Positions 1-7,377 of a stretch of DNA of 42,342 nucleotides are shown here, in pieces (within the stretch, counting starts at the first letter, position 1; each line of letters starts with the position of its first letter). Origin of the DNA: Candidatus Woesearchaeota archaeon (GTDB lineage Archaea; Nanobdellota; Nanobdellia; Woesearchaeales; UBA10200); contig JACPBN010000007.1 of NCBI GenBank assembly GCA_016180275.1, forward strand, positions 1-42,342. Reading direction: 5' to 3'. A model generated the notes under the pieces. That model made no database searches, was not told the DNA's origin, and saw only the letters and a list, made by a program, of their open reading frames with translations. The translations under genes and the position numbers were made by a program.

Positions 1-84
1 TGTTATCAAGGGCAGGAAGAAAGCTCGGAGAGCCTGTTCTTTATTTTTTATTTTTTAAAAAGTATGCCCTATCTATATCAAAAA

Positions 85-155
85 CAATTTTGGATAACAC
101 CTTCTATGCGAAGTAGCTTGTATATTGCGCTTAGAAGGTGTTATACGCAATTTTG
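85..155. repeat. Small inverted-repeat element (ATAACACCTTCTA / TAGAAGGTGTTAT) flanked by 8-bp direct repeats CAATTTTG
   Basis: Exact 13-bp inverted repeat at 94-106 and 132-144; CAATTTTG at 85-92 and 148-155, read directly. Confidence 0.55.
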
Positions 156-251
156 TGACCTGATGTCTGGAGAGGATGATTGTGTTTTTGGTTATCTATA
201 GTATCTATACTGACAAAAAGGTATAAATAGGGGGCAATCTTTGCTGAGATT

Positions 252-512
252 ATGTATAAATTCACAACTCGCTCTAAAAAAGCTGAAAAACAGTTTTATG
301 AAGCTATTAATTCGAGGAATGATGTTAGAGAAAAGTTACAACGTTTGCAGAATAACCCTAGATTAGAGTTAGATGCCCATAAGCTCAAAGGAAAGCTTAA
401 AGATAAATGGAGCTGTTGGCTTGGTGGTGATCTAAGGCTTATCTATGAGATAGATGATGATAATAAAGAAATTATTGTTGTAGCTGCAGGATCACACAAA
501 GAATATTTCTAG
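252..512 (+). CDS. RelE/ParE-superfamily mRNA interferase-like toxin
   Basis: 86 aa; RelE-like pattern (LKGKLKDKWSCWLGGDLRLIYEIDDDNKEIIVVAAGSHKEYF); TATAAATA at 222-229, about 23 nt before the ATG. Confidence 0.75.
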   Translation: MYKFTTRSKKAEKQFYEAINSRNDVREKLQRLQNNPRLELDAHKLKGKLKDKWSCWLGGDLRLIYEIDDDNKEIIVVAAGSHKEYF

Positions 513-661
513 ATTTCTAATTCCCATGGCTTAACTCCCTTAGCCTTGGCTTTATCACTTTCATCAATTGCTTCAGACATCTTAGGATTTCTCAATATCC
601 CAACTTCTTCTAAAAGGAGCTCATATTCTTTCTTAGATATACATACAGTTTCAGCTTTCAT
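509..661 (-). CDS. Small RelB-like antitoxin, 50 aa: MKAETVCISKKEYELLLEEVGILRNPKMSEAIDESDKAKAKGVKPWELEI
   Basis: Manual translation of the minus strand; not in the supplied ORF track (shorter than 60 aa). ISKKEYELL pattern typical of archaeal RelB-like antitoxins; own TATA-like box (TTTATATATTT, complement of 681-691). Confidence 0.65.
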   Translation of the reverse strand: MKAETVCISKKEYELLLEEVGILRNPKMSEAIDESDKAKAKGVKPWELEI

Positions 662-732
662 GGCATTAATAAACTCACCTAAATATATAAATTTTTCTCT
701 ATTGTAAGCTGTTTAAAGTAAGTTGAATAAAA

Positions 733-1101
733 TCACCTTATCTTGTCAAGAGCATTCTCCCTTATCTTCTGGATTGTTCTTATGCTATATCTTTCGCCTC
801 TGTTGTTTTTGACAAGCTCAACTATCTGCTTTGGCTTTAATTTTAGCTCAAATAGCATCTTTAGCACAAGCTTATGCGTTTCATTGTTTGTGGTAGAAAG
901 TATTTCCTGCACAGTTGGCTTTTTTATGCCTGCTGTTTTTGCAATCTCTTTGCTGCGCTTCAGCATGATTTCATTTGCTCTTCTGAAGGCAGAGTATATT
1001 ATACCCTGGTTGCCTGTGTTCAGTCCATATTTTATGCTGCGCTCTAAATTAAGCAATGTTATGCAGTTTTTATCTGCTATGTCCAGTGTTTTGTATTTCA
1101 T
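733..1101 (-). CDS. Hypothetical protein, possible HTH-containing
   Basis: 122 aa ORF with helical, Lys-rich composition (TVQEILSTTNNETHKLVLKMLFELKLKPKQIVELVKNNRGERYSIRTIQKIRENALDKIR). The plus-strand ORF 743-1201 looks like its antisense shadow. Confidence 0.5.
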   Translation of the reverse strand: MKYKTLDIADKNCITLLNLERSIKYGLNTGNQGIIYSAFRRANEIMLKRSKEIAKTAGIKKPTVQEILSTTNNETHKLVLKMLFELKLKPKQIVELVKNNRGERYSIRTIQKIRENALDKIR

Positions 1102-1392
1102 TTTATTACCTCAAATGATTTTAGCAATAAAAGGAGAGAAGCTGGTCAATGAAGGTTTCTATGCAATGGAAAGCCCAATTAACCTGCTCTTTTCAGATTA
1201 AGTTGTTACATGGCATTTGAGGCAGATGAATACAGAAATCCACTGGACAGCTTTAAAATTGGTTATACTATTTTTTTAGACAGCGTTGAGCATGAAAATA
1301 GCATCCACTGGACACTGGACATTCTCGGTCAGAATTTATAAATGCAAATTGTTTTACTATAATTGAAGAAAATCAAAAAATAAAGAAAAAAG

Positions 1393-1496
1393 CTGCACAG
1401 TCATTAATGCGCCGAACTTAAAATCAAGTGTCCTTTCCAGGGACATGCGGGTTCGAAATGTTCATTTTGAGCACGGATCTCCCGTCCACGGCGCAC
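1393..1496 (+). pseudogene. tRNA-Leu-like element, copy 1 (degenerate; anticodon-loop region CTTAAAA)
   Basis: TGCGCCGAACTTAAAAT...GCGGGTTCGAAATGTTCATTTTGAGCACGGATCTCCCGT...CGGCGCAC closely matches copy 3; 5' acceptor strand and anticodon stem are not well formed. Confidence 0.5.
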
Positions 1497-1524
1497 AAAA
1501 CATCCATGAAAGAAATAATAAAAG

Positions 1525-1725
1525 GTGATTAACGTGAAAAAATGCAGAATCTGTGATAAAAAGATATCAGCCAATTATGTGTATTGTTATAGCTGCTGGA
1601 AAGATAAAACGTATGACAATACAAGCCATGTCAGCGAATTTTCAGGTGATGGGCAATTCTCGCCGGAAGTTTATTCTCCTACTCCGGCAGATTTTATGAG
1701 ACAATGGGGAATAATAAACAGATAA
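1525..1725 (+). CDS. Small zinc-ribbon protein
   Basis: 66 aa (or from GTG at 1534) with CRICDKK...YCYSCW paired CxxC motifs; GGTGA-type RBS. Confidence 0.5.
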   Translation: MINVKKCRICDKKISANYVYCYSCWKDKTYDNTSHVSEFSGDGQFSPEVYSPTPADFMRQWGIINR

Positions 1726-1744
1726 TAAAAAATAAAGAAAAATT

Positions 1745-1798
1745 GTCGCATAACTTGTATTGTACTGAACTCAAAATTCAGTAACCCTTACCTGGATT
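1745..1798 (+). pseudogene. tRNA-Leu 5'-half fragment, copy 2 (D-arm, anticodon arm, start of variable arm)
   Basis: GTCGCATAACTTGTATTGTACTGAACTCAAAATTCAGTAACCCTTACCTGGAT aligns to 1851-1904 of copy 3, then similarity stops. Confidence 0.55.
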
Positions 1799-1844
1799 AT
1801 AATTAATAATGTATACAATTATTTAAGCTTTTCGTTTGTGCAAT

Positions 1845-1954
1845 GCCGGTGTCGCATAACTTGGTAGTGCGCCGAACTCAAAATTCGGTGATCCTTACCT
1901 GGATCCTGCTGGTTCGAAATGTTCATTTTGAGCACGGATGTCCCGTCGCCGGCG
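1845..1954 (+). tRNA. tRNA-Leu(CAA)-like gene with long variable arm and an approx. 22-nt insertion (candidate intron) in the T-loop
   Basis: Acceptor GCCGGTG/CGCCGGC; D-stem GCA/TGC with GGTA; anticodon stem-loop CCGAA-CTCAAAA-TTCGG; variable stem GATCC/GGATC; TTCGA start of T-loop, interrupted by AATGTTCATTTTGAGCACGGAT before CCCGT. One T-stem mismatch. Confidence 0.55.
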
Positions 1955-1986
1955 CACTAAACTTACATTAATAAAAAGGTGAACCA

Positions 1987-2817
1987 ATGTTAAACTCAAC
2001 AGATTATGAAGAAAGATTAAAGCAAGAATTATTGTCTCGCGGATTTAGCCATGCAACATTTAAGACATACTCTACCGGCATGAATGAATTTGCAGGATTT
2101 CTCAAGAAAGAACTGCGTTATGCAAAGAATGATGATTTCAGGGATTTCAAATTATTCTTGAGGGAGAAGAAGTTTGCAACAAAGACAATAAACAGCTATC
2201 TTGCAGCAGTTAAATTCTTCTACAGGAACGTGATGAGCAGAAAGCTGGCTTATCTTCCTGGCTACAAGAATGCAAAAAAGCTTCCTGTTGTGCATAATCA
2301 GGAGTTTATTCTTGAGATGATTGAAAAGACAGAGAATCTGAAGCACAAGCTGCTGATAAGCTTGCTTTATTCCTCAGGATTGAGAGTTTCTGAAGCAATT
2401 AGATTAAGATTAGAAAATATTGACATACCTGCCAAAGAATGCAGGATAATAGCTGGCAAAGGAAATAAAGATAGAATCTCTATCTTGTCTGATAACTTCA
2501 TTGGTTTCTTGAGTCAATATTTAACTGAATATGATATTGCTTCTGGTTATCTGTTTCCAAGCCACAAAGGCCATGTTTGCACAAGGACTGCAGAGGAGAT
2601 CGTAAAACAAGCAGCTGCCAGGATTGATAAGAACAGGAGAGTGTTCTGCCATTCATTGAGAAGCAGTTTTGCAACGCATCTGATGGAGAACAATGTTCCA
2701 ATAAATAAGATAAGTGACCTGCTCGGGCATACAGATCTCAGAACCACTCAGGTTTACTTAAATGTCAATAGAAAAAGATTTGAAGGGATTAGGTCTCCGA
2801 TTGATGTTGTGCATTAA
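1987..2817 (+). CDS. Tyrosine recombinase/integrase (XerC/D/XerA-like)
   Basis: 276 aa; catalytic motifs SGLRVSEA, GKGNKDR, HSLRSSFATHL, LGHTDLRTTQVYLN. Confidence 0.9.
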   Translation: MLNSTDYEERLKQELLSRGFSHATFKTYSTGMNEFAGFLKKELRYAKNDDFRDFKLFLREKKFATKTINSYLAAVKFFYRNVMSRKLAYLPGYKNAKKLPVVHNQEFILEMIEKTENLKHKLLISLLYSSGLRVSEAIRLRLENIDIPAKECRIIAGKGNKDRISILSDNFIGFLSQYLTEYDIASGYLFPSHKGHVCTRTAEEIVKQAAARIDKNRRVFCHSLRSSFATHLMENNVPINKISDLLGHTDLRTTQVYLNVNRKRFEGIRSPIDVVH

Positions 2818-2840
2818 GCAGCTGATATGTGTATAGCAGC

Positions 2841-2980
2841 TTAGCAGCTGCCTCCAGAGCCAATTAAGTCGGCACGTTTCCTGATTGTTTTTAGAGCTTC
2901 TTTTACTTTATCAACAAGAACTGGTTTTCTGTACTTTGGAATCAGATAATGCGACAATTGATGTTGTATTTGCAATGGTA
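2841..2980 (-). pseudogene. Degraded IS200/IS605 TnpA fragment
   Basis: Minus strand reads KYNIN-C in one frame and YLIPKYRKPVLVDKVKEALKTI in another; recalls the TnpA N-terminal 'YxxNYHLVWxPKYRxxVL' signature with a frameshift. Confidence 0.45.
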
Positions 2981-3023
2981 AGATGTTCTCACAGTTACGA
3001 TTTATTTTTGGAGTATGTCATTT

Positions 3024-3377
3024 TTATGCGCTGCCAAAACCTATAAATGACACACCTACTATAATTATCGCAATCCCAAACCATTTGTAAGAGTTCATCT
3101 TCTCATTCAACATTTTTATGGATAAGAAGGCAATCCAGATATATGTTGTTGCGACTAATGGATATAAGACAGATAATTCACCTGCTTTCAAGGCGATTAT
3201 GAATAAAACTGTGCCGATGCCGTAAAAGAACAATGAGATGATAAGCTGGGGATTTTTTATAGGATGCCTTATGCACTGTCTTATATGCGCAGAGACTTTT
3301 TTTAGCATCACTGCGCCATAGCTGCCGACAAAGCTAGCTAATAACACTACGCCAATTGACCATAATGGAGTTGTCAT
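3024..3377 (-). CDS. Small EamA/SMR-like transporter half
   Basis: 117 aa, four hydrophobic helices, GELSVLYPLVATTYIWIAFLS motif; paralogous to the adjacent gene. Confidence 0.75.
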   Translation of the reverse strand: MTTPLWSIGVVLLASFVGSYGAVMLKKVSAHIRQCIRHPIKNPQLIISLFFYGIGTVLFIIALKAGELSVLYPLVATTYIWIAFLSIKMLNEKMNSYKWFGIAIIIVGVSFIGFGSA

Positions 3378-3758
3378 TTAAATTACCTCAGCAGGAATTG
3401 CCTGTGTTTTTGAACCATAGCCTATAACAGTTACACCAATTATTACGAAAATGATGCCAAGCCATTTGAACAGGTTAACAGGTTCATTAAAGAAATATGA
3501 GCTTGCAAAAGTGACCCAGATATAGCTTGTTGCAATTATTGGATATAAAACAGAAAGCTCTCCGCCCTTTAATGCAATTATAAGCAAGGCTGCGCCTATC
3601 GCATATAATCCTAACCCAATTATAAGATTATAATTTGTAATCAATAAGGGAATATCAAATTTCAGGACATTTGCCCCAAGCTTATAGAATACCTGAGCAG
3701 ATGTGGTAATAGCTGTACAAAATAATACAAGCAGGACTGCCCATGTTTTTGTTGCCAT
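3378..3758 (-). CDS. Small EamA/SMR-like transporter half (paralog)
   Basis: 126 aa, four hydrophobic helices, GELSVLYPIIATSYIWVTFASSYF. Confidence 0.75.
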   Translation of the reverse strand: MATKTWAVLLVLFCTAITTSAQVFYKLGANVLKFDIPLLITNYNLIIGLGLYAIGAALLIIALKGGELSVLYPIIATSYIWVTFASSYFFNEPVNLFKWLGIIFVIIGVTVIGYGSKTQAIPAEVI

Positions 3759-3890
3759 GGATTGACAGAATAAATTAAATGTATAAAAAGTTATGGGTTG
3801 GAAGATTTGGATTTGATTTAGAAGAGTGTTAATTTGTGCATGTAAAAATTAGGTATTTGTTTAGCATGTGTGATAAAATCCTCTAAAGCG

Positions 3891-4079
3891 GTGGCGACTG
3901 CCGACGAATACTGGCAGGTAATATTAAAGAGTTGCTCCTCCTCTACGCTCAGATAGTAGATGTGATAATAGTAAAGCATTGCATGATGTGTTTATGAATG
4001 TGTAGTTAGAAGGTCTTGCCCGTCGCAACTTATCACAGTTACTGTAGAATTATGTTCGTCATATAATGGCAGTCGCCAC
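3891..4079. ncRNA. Structured intergenic element, copy A
   Basis: GTGGCGACTGCC (3891-3902) pairs with GGCAGTCGCCAC (4068-4079); inner helix GACGAATA/TATGTTCGTC; shared core AAAGAGTTGCTCCTCCTCTAC and TTGCCCGTCGCAACTTA. Strand unresolved. Confidence 0.55.
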
Positions 4080-4130
4080 CACTTTTGATGTTGTTATAAC
4101 TAAACAAATACAAAATTAGTTTTAGAATTA

Positions 4131-5984
4131 TTAATTGCCTTCCTTCATCAGTATCTCAAGTATCTTTGCAAATGCCGGACGCGCGATAAAGACACCCATA
4201 GTGATTCCAGCTAATGTTGTAAGAGCAAATCCTTTTAACAACCCAGCGCCTGCGAACAATAACGGCAGCATGGCAACAGAGACTGTTAAATATGCTCCTG
4301 AGATTATGAAGAATGCAGCTTTCAATTTCTCTTTCCAATTTATGAATCTTTCATGCCTTCTTGCAAGAGTCTCGTCTGTGATGACAACAAGATGGTCAAC
4401 ACCAGTGCCAGTGGCAATTATGATTCCTGCAATCGCTGCAATGTCTAAATTCCAGCCGATAAATGATGCAAGTCCAAGCAATAAAACTACTTCGCTTGCC
4501 AGCATGAGTGTCATAGGCAAAGCAATCTTTAGATTCCTGTATTTGATGAATACTATTGAAGATACAGCTAACAATGAAAGCACTCCTATCAATAATGCAT
4601 TTTTAATAAACTTCTCTCCTAATGCAGGAGAGACGTTATCTGTCCTTACAATAGCCAATTTTACAGGAAGGCTTCCTGTGATAAGGACTGTCTGGAGTTT
4701 TTTCATGTTATTAAGTGCATCAAATATTGCTTCCTGCTGAGATCTTCCAATGCCTGAACCAGAGATCTGGATGTCAGTAACTGCTCTTCCACGCAAATCT
4801 GCACCTATGTTCAGTGCATCAACTTCCTGATTGTCAAGGTATAATTTCAATTGCTCGCTTAAGTAACGGTCTCTGCCAGTGCCAGTTATACTTAACGGTT
4901 TTGTTAAATCTGCCTGCCTTTGAGCAGCTTCTGGAGAGAGAGTAATGCTGAATGAGAACCTGCAGACAGAGTTTGCGCCATATCCTCCACAGCCTTGATT
5001 AGGGTCAATGCCTGAGCATTCTGCGCTTCTGCAAACATAAGTCACATCCTGACCGCCTTTGAATACTGTATCATTCTTTATTTTTGCTTCAAACTTACCT
5101 TGCTTGCTTAAAAGCTCTTTAACTTCCTGCTCATTTGCGCCAGGAATCTCTACAAGGATGAATTTAGGCAAACCACCTAATATTGCCGGCTTGTCTCTTA
5201 CTACACGGATAGTTATATCACTTAATCCATAAACATTCAATCTTCTTTCCATGTTGCTCTTAAGAATATCCATCTCATCTTCAGAGAGAGAGGTTTCAGG
5301 CTCTAAGATTACTCTTGTACCGCCTTGGAGATCAAGGCCTTTTCTCAGATTTGTAGTAGGTGCTTTCTGGACAGAAATCCCTAATGGCTCTACTCCAATT
5401 ATGTTTGTGATTGTCTTGTTGACAAATATTTTTTTTGTTGCATTAACTGTTTTTGTGACAGATCTTTCCACCAAGTATGGCTCAAAATTTGTCTCATTTA
5501 TCAGAGTAATATTAACTTTTTCAGTTATGTTCTTTGTGATGTATTCTGTCAATGTCTTGTTTTTGCCGTCTTCAACGATGGTCTTTTCAATGCTTACAGG
5601 AATTTCTTTGGCTTCAAGCTCGCCTGTTATTATGGTTTCAGTTATTGGCTTTGTTTTTAATAAGTAAGAGTTTTTGTTTGTAAATAGCCTTATGCTCTGA
5701 TCAGCTTTTAGATCTTTTGTCGTTTCATGGAATTCCAGTACAGAAGTTATAGGGATTCTTTTATTATTAAGTTCGACTGCATAAATCCTCTCGCGGGACA
5801 TCGGAGGGAGATTTGGCAATGGCTTCTCTATGCCTGCGATTATTGCGCTGCTATTAGCAGTAAGGCTCTTTATTGCAACTCCAGATGCAAATGGATTAGG
5901 ATGAATCGCATATAGGGCTATGAATAAAGCTACCAATAAGAATATTACTCTTCCGGTCTTTAATATCTGTTTTAGATTAGACAT
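4131..5984 (-). CDS. secD: Protein translocase subunit SecD
   Basis: 617 aa; LRKGLDLQGGTRVILEPE motif, six-TM C-terminal RND-like domain (AGIIIATGTGVDHLVVITDE). Confidence 0.92.
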   Translation of the reverse strand: MSNLKQILKTGRVIFLLVALFIALYAIHPNPFASGVAIKSLTANSSAIIAGIEKPLPNLPPMSRERIYAVELNNKRIPITSVLEFHETTKDLKADQSIRLFTNKNSYLLKTKPITETIITGELEAKEIPVSIEKTIVEDGKNKTLTEYITKNITEKVNITLINETNFEPYLVERSVTKTVNATKKIFVNKTITNIIGVEPLGISVQKAPTTNLRKGLDLQGGTRVILEPETSLSEDEMDILKSNMERRLNVYGLSDITIRVVRDKPAILGGLPKFILVEIPGANEQEVKELLSKQGKFEAKIKNDTVFKGGQDVTYVCRSAECSGIDPNQGCGGYGANSVCRFSFSITLSPEAAQRQADLTKPLSITGTGRDRYLSEQLKLYLDNQEVDALNIGADLRGRAVTDIQISGSGIGRSQQEAIFDALNNMKKLQTVLITGSLPVKLAIVRTDNVSPALGEKFIKNALLIGVLSLLAVSSIVFIKYRNLKIALPMTLMLASEVVLLLGLASFIGWNLDIAAIAGIIIATGTGVDHLVVITDETLARRHERFINWKEKLKAAFFIISGAYLTVSVAMLPLLFAGAGLLKGFALTTLAGITMGVFIARPAFAKILEILMKEGN

Positions 5985-6081
5985 TTTATAATAGATTTAA
6001 TTGTAATTTATTTTGTTATTTTTTGTTAATTTTTTTTATTTAGTTAATTTATTAGTCTTATTTCAATTATAAACTTATTAA

Positions 6082-7320
6082 CTAATTTTTCAGCGGATGC
6101 TTTTCAAGATACCATCTTAATATGCCTGCATTCTGTATCCATGTGTAAGGCATATCTACGCATAATCCTATCAAAATTATAGTCATTATCTGTGTCAAAT
6201 CTGCGGACTGTGAAAATATTATTGCAACCAATACAGCTGCGCCTGTCGTAATAAGCATCATTGTCCCTGTTTTCATTGCACTATAGACCCTGTCCAAGAT
6301 TGTGCCTTCTTTAGTTCTCAAAACTCGCGAGGAAAGAAGTATGTCTGTATCTACGCTGTATCCTATGAGCATCAAAAATGCCGCAATTCCAGCTGTGCTT
6401 ATTCGCATACCCATCAGGTTGACTATCGCCAAAGTTGTTATTATGTCAGAGAATGCTGCCAGCAAAACAGCTGAGCTAGGAATAGGCTGGCGAAAGTAGA
6501 TGAATACGACAATTGCCATCAGCACAAATGCAACAAGCATTGCCTTGAATGTCTGCTTAAAGAAGCTCTCTCCCAAAGTTGAGCCAATAGCGACTGTGTT
6601 CTTGTCAATCAAATCTTTTTGCAAGCCTGGCATCAATCCAGTAAGTGTTTTTTTAAACTCATCAATATCATTCTCACTTTCTAATGCCGCATCTATTGAG
6701 ATGGAAATCCTTTGTCCTAAATCTGTCTGCTCCCTGACAGAAATATCTGCTTTAGGGAATTTTGAGGCTAACTGGGATTCTAATAAGCTGATCTCAAGTC
6801 TTGAGACATCAAGCTCTTCGTTGTTGACTGTAATGCTCAGGCCGCCTTTTAGGCTTACTCCTTTCTTCATGAAATCGCCAAAATGAAATTCCTCTCCAAC
6901 ATAATAAGAAGTGGAATAGATCTGATAGCCTACTTGAGCAATTGACAGGAATACCATCAATAAAGTCAGGATAAGAAGTTTCTTGTAATGAAATTCATAG
7001 ATGTGCTTTAGATTGCCTAATAATCCTCGTTTATGTCCATAATGGACGGTGTGATGTTCAGTATGGCTCGTATGTTTACTCTCTTTATGTTCGTGTGTCT
7101 TATGGCCTTCTGAATGAGAATGTTTTACTGCGCCATGAGTGTGAGAGACAGGCACTTTTGATGCAATAGAAGTGACTTGTGCAGCAGAGTCTTTTGCAGG
7201 TTCTTTTTGTTCAGGTGTGTTTATATCTTTAACTCTAATATCCTGCTGCTCTTCAGAAACAGATTCTTCTGAGTTCTCTAAACTTTCTTCTTCTTTTTTA
7301 GAAATATATTCTTCATCCAT
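6082..7320 (-). CDS. secF: Protein translocase subunit SecF with His-rich N-terminal extension
   Basis: 412 aa; SecF-like FMKKGVSLKGGLSITV, MRISTAGIAAFLMLIGYSVDTDILLSSR; adjacent to secD. Confidence 0.9.
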   Translation of the reverse strand: MDEEYISKKEEESLENSEESVSEEQQDIRVKDINTPEQKEPAKDSAAQVTSIASKVPVSHTHGAVKHSHSEGHKTHEHKESKHTSHTEHHTVHYGHKRGLLGNLKHIYEFHYKKLLILTLLMVFLSIAQVGYQIYSTSYYVGEEFHFGDFMKKGVSLKGGLSITVNNEELDVSRLEISLLESQLASKFPKADISVREQTDLGQRISISIDAALESENDIDEFKKTLTGLMPGLQKDLIDKNTVAIGSTLGESFFKQTFKAMLVAFVLMAIVVFIYFRQPIPSSAVLLAAFSDIITTLAIVNLMGMRISTAGIAAFLMLIGYSVDTDILLSSRVLRTKEGTILDRVYSAMKTGTMMLITTGAAVLVAIIFSQSADLTQIMTIILIGLCVDMPYTWIQNAGILRWYLEKHPLKN

Positions 7321-7377
7321 TTTTACGTTAGAAATAAAATATTGGTTTAAAAAGTATTCGGTTTTGGGATGGAAAAA

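Noticed and set aside
743-1201. 152-aa plus-strand ORF opposite 733-1101
   Set aside because: Largely the antisense of a more protein-like minus ORF; Ser/Leu/Phe-rich composition typical of antisense translation here.
1237-1318. Repeated ATCCACTGGACA in non-coding sequence
   Set aside because: Two short copies only; no structure or spacing suggesting CRISPR or an element.
4135-4740. 201-aa plus-strand ORF inside secD
   Set aside because: Antisense shadow of secD; no recognisable domain.
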